This document shows, piece by piece, positions 10,874 through 21,600 of a stretch of DNA of 64,000 nt. The notes below the pieces were generated by a model, which was not told the DNA's origin, did not search any database, and worked only from the letters and a program-made list of their open reading frames with translations. Numbering within the stretch: position 1 is the stretch's first letter; every line of letters begins with the position of its first letter. This DNA is from Halomonas maura. GTDB taxonomy: Bacteria; Pseudomonadota; Gammaproteobacteria; Pseudomonadales; Halomonadaceae. The stretch lies in contig NZ_JAUFPQ010000012.1 of the NCBI RefSeq assembly GCF_030409305.1, positions 238,506 to 302,505 on the forward strand, written 5' to 3'. The position numbers were made by a program, and so were the translations under genes.

Positions 10874-12064
10874 ATGTTCGAACTTGTAGATAGCGCACCC
10901 TCTAGCAGTGCGGTCATCAAGGTTATCGGTGTCGGTGGCGGCGGCGGGAATGCCGTCAACCACATGGTCGAGAGTAGCATCGAAGGCGTGGAATTCATCT
11001 GTGCCAACACCGATGCCCAGGCGCTGAAGCGGGTGGCGGCCAAGACCGTTCTCCAGCTCGGTAGCGAGATCACCAAGGGACTCGGCGCCGGCGCCAACCC
11101 GGACGTGGGACGCCAGGCGGCCATGGAGGACCGCGAGCGCATCGCCGAACTGCTCGGCGGTGCCGACATGGTGTTCATCACCGCGGGCATGGGCGGTGGC
11201 ACCGGCACCGGTGGTGCGCCGGTGGTCGCCCAGGTCGCCAAGGAACTCGGCATCCTGACCGTGGCGGTGGTCACGCGTCCCTTCCCCTTCGAGGGGCCCA
11301 AGCGGATGCGGGCCGCCGAGGAGGGCATGAAGGAGCTCTCCGAGCACGTCGACTCCCTGATCACCATCCCCAACGAGAAGCTGCTGTCGGTGCTGGGCAA
11401 GAGCGCCAGCCTGCTGACCGCCTTCAGCGCCGCCAACGACGTGCTGCTGGGTGCCGTCCAGGGCATTGCCGAGCTGATCACCAGCCCCGGCATCATCAAC
11501 GTCGACTTCGCCGACGTGCGCACCGTGATGTCCGAGATGGGCATGGCGATGATGGGCACCGGCGGCGCCACCGGCGAGAATCGCGCCCGCGAGGCCGCCG
11601 AGAAGGCGATCAGAAGCCCGCTGCTCGAGGATATCGACCTGCACGGTGCGCGCGGCATCCTGGTCAACATCACCGCCGGTCCCGACCTGTCGATCGGTGA
11701 GTTCAACGACGTGGGGGCCACGGTCCAGGAGTTCGCCTCCCAGGACGCCACCATCGTCGTCGGCACCTCCATCGACATGGAAATGACCGACGAGCTACGG
11801 GTCACCGTGGTGGCCGCCGGCCTCGACGGGCAGCGTCAGGCCAAGGCGGCGAGCCAGACCACGCGCCGTGCCGATGCCGGCGGGGACTATCGCCAGCGTC
11901 AGTCCGTGGCCGCCCGGCCCCAGGCCTCGGTCAATCGTGCCGCGGCGGCCGCGCCCAAGGCGGAGCCCCAGGATGCCCCGCGTCCTCAGGCGGAGCCGCG
12001 CAAGTCCCAGGAACTGGACGACTACCTGGATATACCGGCGTTCCTGCGGCGTCAGGCCGATTGA
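10874..12064 (+). CDS. ftsZ: Cell division GTPase FtsZ
   Basis: Tubulin-like GTPase that forms the Z ring. In the 396-residue protein, the glycine-rich [13 protein letters not shown] (19-31) and the tubulin signature [11 protein letters not shown] (106-116) build the nucleotide site, and [11 protein letters not shown] is the T7 loop region. A linker rich in alanine, arginine and glutamine (about 320-380) ends in the conserved C-terminal peptide [13 protein letters not shown] that binds FtsA and ZipA. A GGAG ribosome site precedes the ATG. Confidence 0.98.
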   Translation: MFELVDSAPSSSAVIKVIGVGGGGGNAVNHMVESSIEGVEFICANTDAQALKRVAAKTVLQLGSEITKGLGAGANPDVGRQAAMEDRERIAELLGGADMVFITAGMGGGTGTGGAPVVAQVAKELGILTVAVVTRPFPFEGPKRMRAAEEGMKELSEHVDSLITIPNEKLLSVLGKSASLLTAFSAANDVLLGAVQGIAELITSPGIINVDFADVRTVMSEMGMAMMGTGGATGENRAREAAEKAIRSPLLEDIDLHGARGILVNITAGPDLSIGEFNDVGATVQEFASQDATIVVGTSIDMEMTDELRVTVVAAGLDGQRQAKAASQTTRRADAGGDYRQRQSVAARPQASVNRAAAAAPKAEPQDAPRPQAEPRKSQELDDYLDIPAFLRRQAD

Positions 12065-12107
12065 GAGGCGCTATTGCGAGCATAGGCAGCCTGAGGGGAT
12101 GGAAGTT

Positions 12108-12136
12108 TTGTTGAAACACTCGTTCGGTGTTATAGT
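12108..12136 (+). promoter_or_regulatory. Candidate lpxC promoter (extended -10)
   Basis: TTGTTG at 12108-12113 is followed after 17 bp by TATAGT at 12131-12136. A TG dinucleotide one base before the -10 (TG-T-TATAGT) makes it an extended -10 element, which compensates for the weak -35. It lies in the ftsZ-lpxC spacer, 41 bp before the lpxC start, where a separate lpxC promoter is expected. Confidence 0.55.
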
Positions 12137-12176
12137 GAACGGTGTTTGATAACCAACGACTGCCTGGCGACTGCCC

Positions 12177-13088
12177 ATGATCAGACAACGCACTCTCAAG
12201 AACGTCATCCGCGCGACCGGCGTCGGCCTGCATTCCGGCAAGAAGGTCTACCTGACCCTGCGGCCGGCCCCGGTCGACACCGGTATCATCTTCGTGCGCA
12301 CCGACCTGGCCCCCGAGGTGCAGATCCCGGCTCGCGCCGAGAATGTCGCCGACACCACCCTGTGCACGGCCCTGTCCCAGGATGGCGTCAAGGTGGCCAC
12401 CGTCGAGCACCTGATGTCGGCCCTGGCCGGCCTGGGCATCGACAACGCCTACGTGGACGTGAGCGCCCCCGAGGTGCCGATCATGGATGGCAGCGCCGGG
12501 CCCTTCGTGTTCCTGATCCAGTCCGCGGGCATCGCCGAGCAGAGTGCCGCCAAGAAGTTCATCCGCATCAAGCGAGAGGTGGTGGTGCGCGAGGGCGACA
12601 AGGAAGCCATCTTCCTGCCCCATCAGGGCTTCAAGGTGTCCTTCGCCATCGACTTCGACCACCCCGTGTTCGAGGACCAGAAGCAGACCGCGGTGGTCGA
12701 CTTCTCCACTACCTCCTTCGTCAAGGAGGTGTCCCGGGCGCGGACCTTCGGCTTCATGCGCGACCTCGAGCATCTGCGCTCGAACAACCTGGCGCTCGGC
12801 GGCAGTCTCGACAACGCCATCGTGGTCGATGACTATCGCATCGTGAACGAGGGCGGGTTGCGCTACGATGACGAGTTCGTCAAGCACAAGGTGCTGGACG
12901 CCATCGGCGACCTCTATCAGCTGGGCTACAGCCTGATCGGCGAGTTCCGCGGCGTGAAGTCCGGCCACGCCCTCAACAACCAGCTGTGTCGCGCGCTGAT
13001 GGAGCAGCCGGAGTGCTGGGAGATCGTCACCTTCGAGGACGACACCCAGAAGGCGCCCATCTCCTACGCGGCCCCGGCCATGGCCTGA
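12177..13088 (+). CDS. lpxC: UDP-3-O-acyl-N-acetylglucosamine deacetylase LpxC
   Basis: Zinc-dependent deacetylase that catalyses the committed step of lipid A synthesis in the cytoplasm. The 303-residue protein has the family's normal length. Metal ligands are visible as H78 in VEHLMSAL and the HKVLDAIGD pair near residue 237; the catalytic histidine is in [10 protein letters not shown] near residue 264. The gene ends the division cluster, as in Pseudomonas and E. coli, and is followed by a strong terminator. Confidence 0.98.
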   Translation: MIRQRTLKNVIRATGVGLHSGKKVYLTLRPAPVDTGIIFVRTDLAPEVQIPARAENVADTTLCTALSQDGVKVATVEHLMSALAGLGIDNAYVDVSAPEVPIMDGSAGPFVFLIQSAGIAEQSAAKKFIRIKREVVVREGDKEAIFLPHQGFKVSFAIDFDHPVFEDQKQTAVVDFSTTSFVKEVSRARTFGFMRDLEHLRSNNLALGGSLDNAIVVDDYRIVNEGGLRYDDEFVKHKVLDAIGDLYQLGYSLIGEFRGVKSGHALNNQLCRALMEQPECWEIVTFEDDTQKAPISYAAPAMA

Positions 13089-13136
13089 TCCGCCCGACTC
13101 CGCCGAGCGCGCTAAGCCTTACGTTGTAAGAATAGA

Positions 13137-13165
13137 CCCCACCGGCATAAACCGGTGGGGTTTTC
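13137..13165 (+). terminator. Rho-independent terminator after lpxC
   Basis: CCCCACCGG (13137-13145) pairs perfectly with CCGGTGGGG (13152-13160) around a 6-nt loop and is followed by TTTTCT. It terminates the division-cluster transcript 49 bp after the lpxC stop. Confidence 0.9.
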
Positions 13166-13191
13166 TATCGGTAACCAGGCGGAACGATCCA

Positions 13192-13229
13192 CTTCCAGCT
13201 TCCAGCTTCCAGCTTCCAGCTTCCAGCTT
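13192..13229. repeat. Heptamer tandem repeat, 5.4 copies of CTTCCAG
   Basis: Five perfect 7-bp units plus three bases. Read on the minus strand, the sense of dciA, the unit is CTGGAAG and the array begins 6 bases after the dciA stop codon, so it lies in that gene's 3' untranslated region. It shares the form NNN-GAAG with arrays at 19284, 19378 and 50001. Confidence 0.95.
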
Positions 13230-13235
13230 GCGGGC

Positions 13236-13697
13236 TTACGGCTCTTGCTCGGCGTGGGAGGCGAGGCGTTCGAGGGCCTGCTTGAGCCGGGGGTCATCCA
13301 CGTCGGCGGCGCAGCTGGAGAGCTCGTCGGCGGCCCGGGCGGGCAGACGGCGGGTCTGGCGCACCGGCGCCTTGGGAGGGCGGACCGGCCGGACCTTGAA
13401 GTCGAAACCGCGCACGGCCTCGAAGCCGGGGAGTTCGTGGAGCCGCGACAGCAGCTGCGCCTGCTCGTAGCGCAAGCGGGTCAGCCACACCGCCCGGTCG
13501 GTGATCACCGTCAGGCGACCGTCGTGAAAGCCGCCCACGAAGAGGTGCTCCGCGAGCTCGGCGGGAAGCTGGTCGCGCAGGTGCTGCTGGCCCCGCTCGA
13601 TGAGTCGGGCCATGCGCATCAGCGTGCCCAGCTCCCCGCGGCCTTCCAGTAGCCGGGACATGGGCTGTGCTCGGAACCGCTTAACCTTTATACTCAT
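13236..13697 (-). CDS. dciA: DciA-like (DUF721) replicative helicase loader
   Basis: The 153-residue protein has the DUF721 layout: an N-terminal domain with a conserved tryptophan (DRAVWLTRLRYEQAQLL) and a basic, low-complexity C-terminal tail. DciA proteins load the replicative helicase DnaB in bacteria lacking DnaC or DnaI. The position between lpxC and secA, on the opposite strand, matches Pseudomonas, where the equivalent gene is annotated DUF721. The start at 13697 lacks a strong ribosome site. The identification rests on synteny and the fold-like pattern, not on a search. Confidence 0.75.
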   Translation of the reverse strand: MSIKVKRFRAQPMSRLLEGRGELGTLMRMARLIERGQQHLRDQLPAELAEHLFVGGFHDGRLTVITDRAVWLTRLRYEQAQLLSRLHELPGFEAVRGFDFKVRPVRPPKAPVRQTRRLPARAADELSSCAADVDDPRLKQALERLASHAEQEP

Positions 13698-13802
13698 CAG
13701 CTTGATTCTCGGGGGCGAACCCCTGACGTTGGCCGTCGGCCGCTCGCGCCGGCGACCCCTGAACGCAAGAGCCTAGCACACGCAAGGGAGTCCCTCGACA
13801 GC

Positions 13803-14165
13803 ATGGCCACCCTCACCGCGGACATTCGCGCCACGGCGCGTCGCCCGATGGAGCGCCGCCCGACCCGCTGGTGGTTGGCGGGCCTGTTGGTGGGTTGCCT
13901 GTTGCCGGCGGGGCTCGCCCAGCTGGAGTCGTCGCGCCCCGTCGAGCGGGTCATCCAGATCTGCATCCTGGCCCCCGCGCTGATCCGAGCCAGCTCCCGC
14001 CTGCAGGCCCGGCGTCGGGCGCATCGCCGCTGGCCCGGGCCTCGCCTGCCCGTGATGGCGGCACGCCCGGAGCGGCCCGTCCTCGGCCGCGGCGTGCCGC
14101 GACGGGCCGTGGCCGCCCACGATGTCCTGACACGGCGGGGGCCGCCATCCGCTCGTCGAGGTTGA
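13803..14165 (+). CDS. Candidate SecM-like translation-arrest leader peptide upstream of secA
   Basis: A 120-codon ORF directly before secA. Third-position GC is high, as in neighbouring genes, and an AAGGGAG ribosome site stands 12 bases before the ATG. The N-terminus is basic, then hydrophobic (WWLAGLLVGCLLPAGLA, about 23-39), resembling a signal or membrane anchor; a second hydrophobic stretch VIQICILAPALI follows. The rest is arginine- and proline-rich and ends LTRRGPPSARRG. SecM of E. coli is an exported leader that stalls ribosomes at RAGP near its C-terminus and so exposes the secA ribosome site; other Sec-linked arrest peptides use RAPP or RGPP. I recognise no other family. The position 57 nt before secA, the hydrophobic N-terminus and the RGPP five codons before the end support a Sec-monitoring role, but arrest is inferred. 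Confidence 0.6.
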   Translation: MATLTADIRATARRPMERRPTRWWLAGLLVGCLLPAGLAQLESSRPVERVIQICILAPALIRASSRLQARRRAHRRWPGPRLPVMAARPERPVLGRGVPRRAVAAHDVLTRRGPPSARRG

Positions 14166-14216
14166 ACGACGAGAGGCCGGGGAATTCCCGGCAGGATGCC
14201 ACCCGCAATTTCGGGA
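14152..14216 (+). promoter_or_regulatory. Candidate arrest-controlled RNA switch before secA
   Basis: Hairpin 1 pairs CTCGTCG (14152-14158, inside the last codons of the leader ORF) with CGACGAG (14167-14173). Hairpin 2 pairs GCCGGG (14176-14181) with CCCGGC (14187-14192). The only ribosome-site-like bases before the secA ATG (14223) are GGGA at 14213-14216. CGGGA (14212-14216) can instead pair with TCCCG (14186-14190), competing with hairpin 2. A ribosome paused with the first RGPP proline in the P site would cover the 5' arm of hairpin 1. The pairings are visible; the switching role is inferred. Confidence 0.4.
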
Positions 14217-14222
14217 CCCTTC

Positions 14223-16964
<2,742 letters not shown>

Positions 16965-17004
16965 CGGGCGACGCTCGACGCGAATTCAAACAGGAGACGA
17001 GGCG

Positions 17005-18234
17005 ATGGCAGTGGGTCAAGCAAGCTTTCCGGACATGCCGCGGATCGAGGGCCTGCGCCTGGGCACGGCCCGTGCCGGCATCAAGACCGCCGATCGCCGG
17101 GACCTGGTGGTGATCGAGGTGCCCGAGGGGGCTGCCGTGGCGGGAAGCTTCACCCGCAACGCCTTCTGTGCGGCCCCGGTGACGGTGGCCCGCGAGCACC
17201 TGGCCGCCTGCACCACCCGTGGCCAGGCCCCCCGCTACCTGGTGATCAACACCGGGAATGCCAATGCCGGCACCGGCGAGACCGGCCTGCGCGATGCCCG
17301 GGCCACCTGCACCGAACTGGCGCGTCTCGCCGGGGTGCCGGAGAACAGGGTGCTGCCGTTCTCCACCGGGGTGATCGGGGAGACCCTGCCCATGCAGCGG
17401 CTGCTCGGCGGGTTGCCCGAGGCGCTGAGGTCCCTGGACGAGGGGGCCGCCGGCTGGGCCGCGGCCGGTGAGGGCATCCTCACCACCGATACCCGTCCCA
17501 AGGGGGCCAGCCTGAGCGTGTCGCTGGGCGATGAGACGGTGACCATCAACGGCATCAGCAAGGGCTCGGGCATGATCAAGCCCAACATGGCCACCATGCT
17601 GGCCTTCGTGGCCACCGATGCGGCCATCGAGCCGAGGGTATTGGAGACCCTGCTGGAGGAGACCGTGGCGCGCTCCTTCAATTGCATCACGGTGGATGGC
17701 GACACCTCCACCAATGATGCCTGCATGCTGGTCAGCACCGGGCGCGGAGCCGCGGTGGCCGACGAGGAACGCCTGGCGGTGTTCCGCATCGCCCTGCAGC
17801 GGGTGATGACCGAGCTGGCCCAGGCCATCGTCCGCGACGGCGAGGGGGCCACCAAGTTCGTCAGCCTGCAGGTGGAAGGGGCGGTGACCCGGCGAGAAGC
17901 CCTGGACGTGGCCTTCACCGTGGCCCATTCGCCGCTGGTCAAGACCGCCCTGGCCGCCAGCGATGCCAACTGGGGACGCATTCTTGCCGCCGTCGGCCGT
18001 GCCCCGCTGGAAGGCTTCGACGTGTCCCGGGTGACCATCGATCTCGGTGACGTGCGCCTGGTCGAGCAGGGCGGCTGTGCTGCCGGCTACACGGAGCAGG
18101 CCGGCAGCGCGGTGATGGCCAGGGACGAGATCACCATTCGCATCGGCCTGGGGCGCGGCGAGGAAAGTGCCACCGTGTGGACCACGGACCTGACCCGGGA
18201 ATACGTCGCCATCAATGCCGACTATCGCAGCTGA
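17005..18234 (+). CDS. argJ: Bifunctional ornithine acetyltransferase / N-acetylglutamate synthase ArgJ
   Basis: Arginine biosynthesis enzyme that recycles the acetyl group from N-acetylornithine to glutamate. The 409-residue proenzyme cleaves itself between A196 and T197 in the motif KPNMATMLAF, the threonine becoming the nucleophile of the beta chain. Conserved STGVIGE and TNDACML segments are present. The ATG at 17005 follows a CAGGAGACGAGG ribosome site. It sits between secA and the MutT-like gene, the same neighbourhood as in Pseudomonas. Confidence 0.97.
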   Translation: MAVGQASFPDMPRIEGLRLGTARAGIKTADRRDLVVIEVPEGAAVAGSFTRNAFCAAPVTVAREHLAACTTRGQAPRYLVINTGNANAGTGETGLRDARATCTELARLAGVPENRVLPFSTGVIGETLPMQRLLGGLPEALRSLDEGAAGWAAAGEGILTTDTRPKGASLSVSLGDETVTINGISKGSGMIKPNMATMLAFVATDAAIEPRVLETLLEETVARSFNCITVDGDTSTNDACMLVSTGRGAAVADEERLAVFRIALQRVMTELAQAIVRDGEGATKFVSLQVEGAVTRREALDVAFTVAHSPLVKTALAASDANWGRILAAVGRAPLEGFDVSRVTIDLGDVRLVEQGGCAAGYTEQAGSAVMARDEITIRIGLGRGEESATVWTTDLTREYVAINADYRS

Positions 18235-18317
18235 CCCCATCGAGGGCGCGCCAGGCCGGTCGAGTCAGTCGAGAAATCCCCCGCACCGCCGGGTGCGTGG
18301 ACAAGTTGGAAAGGTGA

Positions 18318-19274
18318 ATGAACGCAATGGTGAAGAGAAGGGTGCACGTGGCGGCTGCCGCCATCATCAGTGCCGACGGTCGTGAGGTGCTGCTTGCCCG
18401 GCGTCCGTCCAGCGTGGATCACGGCGGCCTGTGGGAATTTCCCGGCGGCAAGCTGGCACCCTACGAGACGGGGCTCGAGGCCCTGAAGCGCGAACTCCAC
18501 GAGGAACTGGGCGTGGAGATCCGGCGCGCCCAGCCGCTCATCCGCATCCATCACGAGTACTCCGACAAGCATATCCTGCTCGATGTCTGGCAGGTGCATG
18601 ACTTCGCCGGCGAGCCCTTCGGCCGCGAAGGGCAGGCGGTGCGCTGGGTGCCCATGGAGGAGCTGGTCAACTATCCGTTCCCGGCGGCCAACGTGCCGAT
18701 CCTGCGGGCGGTGATGCTCCCCACCGAGTACCTGATCACCGGCGAGGAGGACGAGGAGGGGGGCTTCCAGGCGCGCCTGGAGCGGGCCCTGACCGAGGAT
18801 GGCATCCGCCTGGTGCAGCTGCGTGCCAAGGGGCTGGCGCGGGGCGAGTACCTGGCGCGTGCCGAGCAGGCGCTGGCGCTGTGCCGTCGTCACGAGGCGC
18901 GGCTGATACTGAACGGTGAGCCGGAGCTGCTGGAGGGCCTCGACGCCGACGGCATCCACCTGACCAGCGAGCGGCTGATGAGCCTCGATCGGCGCCCCCT
19001 GCCCGAGGGCAAGTGGTTGTCCGCCTCCACCCACGACCGCGCCCAGCTGGTCCAGGCGCACCGCATCGGCTGTGACTTCGTTACCCTCTCGCCGCTGCGC
19101 ACCACGCCCTCGCACCCGGAAGTGGCGCCGATCGGCTGGCACGACTTCCAGCAGCTGGTCGAGTATGCCGGGATGCCGGTCTTCGCGCTGGGCGGCATGA
19201 CCCGCTTCGACGCCAACCATGCCCGGGCCGTGGGGGCCCAGGGGATCGCTTCGATCCGCGACTTCTGGAAATGA
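18318..19274 (+). CDS. Nudix hydrolase (MutT-like) fused to a ThiE-like domain
   Basis: The 318-residue protein has two parts. Residues 1-135 form a Nudix hydrolase with a complete Nudix box (G44, E50, R58-E59, E62-E63, G65), of the type that removes 8-oxo-dGTP. Residues about 150-318 resemble thiamine phosphate synthase: a beta/alpha-barrel pattern with RLVQLRAKGL, DGIHLTSERL and a final FALGGM segment. This fusion follows argJ in Pseudomonas as well. Whether the second domain is catalytic cannot be told from sequence. A ribosome site GGAAAGG lies just before the ATG at 18318; an in-frame ATG at 18327 is the alternative. Confidence 0.9.
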   Translation: MNAMVKRRVHVAAAAIISADGREVLLARRPSSVDHGGLWEFPGGKLAPYETGLEALKRELHEELGVEIRRAQPLIRIHHEYSDKHILLDVWQVHDFAGEPFGREGQAVRWVPMEELVNYPFPAANVPILRAVMLPTEYLITGEEDEEGGFQARLERALTEDGIRLVQLRAKGLARGEYLARAEQALALCRRHEARLILNGEPELLEGLDADGIHLTSERLMSLDRRPLPEGKWLSASTHDRAQLVQAHRIGCDFVTLSPLRTTPSHPEVAPIGWHDFQQLVEYAGMPVFALGGMTRFDANHARAVGAQGIASIRDFWK

Positions 19275-19283
19275 AGCGTTAAG

Positions 19284-19319
19284 CTGGAAGAGCGCCGCTT
19301 CGCGGCTGGAAGCTGGAAG
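19284..19319. repeat. Three CTGGAAG units interrupted by a small hairpin
   Basis: CTGGAAG occurs at 19284-19290, 19306-19312 and 19313-19319, starting 9 bases after the stop of the Nudix gene. The 15 bases between the first and second units contain GCCGC-TTC-GCGGC, able to form a short hairpin. Same heptamer as the array after dciA, here in plus-strand sense, again directly after a stop codon. Confidence 0.85.
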
Positions 19320-19352
19320 AAAACCCCCGCGGGTCAAGCCCGAGGGGGTTTT
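19320..19352. terminator. Bidirectional terminator between the Nudix gene and aguB
   Basis: AAAACCCCC (19320-19328) pairs with GGGGGTTTT (19344-19352), and inside it CGGG pairs with CCCG across one mismatch. The A-run before and T-run after the stem allow termination in both directions, fitting the converging genes. Confidence 0.88.
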
Positions 19353-19377
19353 GGTTTTCATGGGGTCATTATCCTGA

Positions 19378-19482
19378 CTTCGAGCTTCGAGCTTCGAGCT
19401 TCGAGCTTCGAGCTTCGAGCTTCGAGCTTCGAGCTTCGAGCTTCGAGCTTCGAGCTTCGAGCTTCGAGCTTCGAGCTTCGAG
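19378..19482. repeat. Heptamer tandem repeat, 15 perfect copies of CTTCGAG
   Basis: Exactly 105 bases, fifteen identical 7-bp units with no mismatch. On the minus strand, the sense of aguB, the unit reads CTCGAAG and starts 5 bases after the aguB stop codon. CTTCGAG contains the near-palindrome CTTCGAAG across unit joints only in part, so long stable hairpins are not favoured. A perfect heptamer array of this length is expected to vary in copy number. Confidence 0.97.
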
Positions 19483-19487
19483 CGTAG

Positions 19488-20390
19488 CTAGTCCCGATAG
19501 CGCCGGGTCAGGTCGCCGTAGGCATCGATACGGCGGTCGCGAAGGTAGGGCCAGATGCGCCTCACGTCCTCGCCGCGGTCCAGGTCCAGGGTCACCAGCA
19601 GGCGCTCGGCCTCGCCGCCGGCATGGGCCAGCATCTCGCCCTGGGGGCCGCAGATGAAGCTGCCGCCCCAGAAGTCGATGCCGGGGCTGACTCCGGAATG
19701 GTCGGGCTCGTGGCCGACCCGGTTGGCCACTACCACCGGCAGGCCGTTGGCCACCGCATGGCTGCGCTGGATCAGCGTCCAGGCCTCCTTCTGGCGGGCC
19801 TTCTCGTCGTCGTCGTCGGGTGGATGCCAGCCGATGGCGGTGGGGTAGAGCAGCAGTTCCGCGCCGGCCATGGCCATCAGCCGCGCGGCCTCCGGGTACC
19901 ACTGGTCCCAGCACACCAGCACGCCGAGCCGGCCCACCGAGGTGTCGATGGGCTCGAAGCCCTGGCCCCGGGCGGCGTCGTGGTCGCCGGGCGTGAAGTA
20001 GAACTTCTCATAGAAGCCCGGGTCGTCGGGAATGTGCATCTTGCGGTAGTGGCCGACCCGGCCCCGGTCGCGATCGTAGACCACGGCGGTGTTGTGATAG
20101 ACACCGGCGGCGCGACGCTCGAACAGCGAGCCCATCAGCACGATGCCGAGCTCCGCGGCCAGTCCCGCCAGCTGGCAGCCGGTGGGGCCGTCCAGGGGCT
20201 CGGCCAGGTCGAACAGCTCGACGGCCTCGTGCTGGCAGAAGTAGTGGGTGGCGTGCAGCTCCTGCAGCACCACCAGCTCGGCGCCGGCGGCGGCCAGCTC
20301 GCGGATGCCGGCCTCGCTCTCGGCCAGGCTCCGGGCCTTGTCGGGCCAGGCCGGTTGCTGGACCAGTCCGACCTTGAGGGTGCGGGTCAT
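19488..20390 (-). CDS. aguB: N-carbamoylputrescine amidohydrolase AguB
   Basis: Nitrilase-superfamily enzyme that hydrolyses N-carbamoylputrescine to putrescine, CO2 and ammonia, the second step of the agmatine route. The 300-residue protein has the Glu-Lys-Cys triad: E44 in VLQELHAT, K117 in HYRKMHIP and C160 in VLVCWDQWYPE. Its 5' end overlaps the aguA stop by 4 bp, so both are made from one transcript. The 3' end is followed by the 15-copy heptamer array. Confidence 0.95.
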   Translation of the reverse strand: MTRTLKVGLVQQPAWPDKARSLAESEAGIRELAAAGAELVVLQELHATHYFCQHEAVELFDLAEPLDGPTGCQLAGLAAELGIVLMGSLFERRAAGVYHNTAVVYDRDRGRVGHYRKMHIPDDPGFYEKFYFTPGDHDAARGQGFEPIDTSVGRLGVLVCWDQWYPEAARLMAMAGAELLLYPTAIGWHPPDDDDEKARQKEAWTLIQRSHAVANGLPVVVANRVGHEPDHSGVSPGIDFWGGSFICGPQGEMLAHAGGEAERLLVTLDLDRGEDVRRIWPYLRDRRIDAYGDLTRRYRD

Positions 20391-21478
20391 GGGCTCTCTC
20401 CTTCGGCGGGAACGGGGAGCGGGGCCAGGGTGCCCCGGGGCAGCTGCATGGTCAGGCAGTGCAGGCTGCCGTGCTGGCGGATGACGGTCGTGCAGTCGAT
20501 GGGCACGATGTCGCGGTCCGGGAAGGCGTCGGCCAGGGCGTCGAGGGCCCGGTGGTCGGCGGGGTCGCCGTACACCGGCACCAGCACGGCAGCGTTGATG
20601 ATCAGGAAGTTGGCATAGGTGGCCGGCAGCCGGTGGCCATCCTCGGGGTCGTGGCAGGGGGCCGGCCAGGGCAGCGGCACCAGCCGGTAGGGCGCGCCGT
20701 CGGCGCGGCGCAGGGACCGCAGCTCGGCCTCCATGGCGGCCAGCGCCGGGTAGTGGGGGTCGGCCGGGTCGTCGCAGCGCACGTAGGCGATGGTGCCGGG
20801 GTCGCAGAAGCGGGCCAGGGTGTCCACATGGCTGTCGGTGTCGTCACCCTCCAGGTGGCCGTGGGCGAGCCACAGCACCCGGGAGACGCCGAGGTCCGCC
20901 GCGAGCCGGGCCTCGATGGCGGCGCGGTCGAGGCCCGGATTGCGGTTGTCGTTGAGCAGGCAGGCCTCGGTGGTGAGCAGGGTGCCCTCGCCGTCGGTGT
21001 CGATGGCCCCGCCTTCCAGCACCAGGTCGCGGGAACTCGGGGGGCAGGCGAAGACGCCGGCCTCGGCCAGGCGGCGGGTCAGGCTGTCGTCGCGTGTGGC
21101 GGCGAACTTGCCGCCCCAGCCGGTGAAGACATAGTCCAGCAGCCGGGGAGTGCCGTCCTGCATCACGGTGATCGGGCCATGGTCCCGGGCCCAGGTGTCG
21201 TCGGCCTCGGCGACCATCAGCCGCAGGCGCCCGGCGGGCAGGCCGCGTCGGGCGAACCTCTCGGCCAGCCGGGCGCGGGTCGCCGCGTCGGGCACGGCGA
21301 CCAGCACCGTCTGGTAGCGGCCGATGGCCATCACCAGACTCTCGAGGGTGGCCTCGATGCGCGCCATCAGCGGCGCCCAGTCGCTGTCGGGGCCGGGCCA
21401 GGTGAGTTGCACGGCATCCTGGGGGGCCCATTCGGGCAGCAGGCGATTGGCCATCGGCGGGGTCTCGTCGCGTGTCAT
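20387..21478 (-). CDS. aguA: Agmatine deiminase AguA
   Basis: Converts agmatine to N-carbamoylputrescine. The 363-residue protein belongs to the pentein fold: WARDHGPITV and the EGGAIDTDGEG segment hold substrate-binding acidic residues, AHGHLEGDDTDSHVD contains the catalytic histidine region, and the nucleophile is C341 in LHCLTMQLP near the C-terminus. I prefer the ATG at 21478 (MTRDETPPM) because it gives the usual lead before LLPEWAPQ; the ATG at 21454 is the alternative, and neither has a strong ribosome site. Divergent from lolC. Confidence 0.95.
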   Translation of the reverse strand: MTRDETPPMANRLLPEWAPQDAVQLTWPGPDSDWAPLMARIEATLESLVMAIGRYQTVLVAVPDAATRARLAERFARRGLPAGRLRLMVAEADDTWARDHGPITVMQDGTPRLLDYVFTGWGGKFAATRDDSLTRRLAEAGVFACPPSSRDLVLEGGAIDTDGEGTLLTTEACLLNDNRNPGLDRAAIEARLAADLGVSRVLWLAHGHLEGDDTDSHVDTLARFCDPGTIAYVRCDDPADPHYPALAAMEAELRSLRRADGAPYRLVPLPWPAPCHDPEDGHRLPATYANFLIINAAVLVPVYGDPADHRALDALADAFPDRDIVPIDCTTVIRQHGSLHCLTMQLPRGTLAPLPVPAEGESP

Positions 21479-21600
21479 GAAAGGCGCGAATTTAGGCCGG
21501 CGGGGCGGATGATGCAAGGATCGCGCAAATCGCCCCCGACGGCGATGCAGTGCCTGGCAAAAAACCGTACCATGAGCGCCCGCCGACAAGGAACGCTCTT

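Noticed and set aside
19369..19914. Minus-strand frame ending in LEARSSK heptapeptide repeats
   Set aside because: It is the wrong frame of aguB running into the heptamer array; aguB has the catalytic triad in its own frame.
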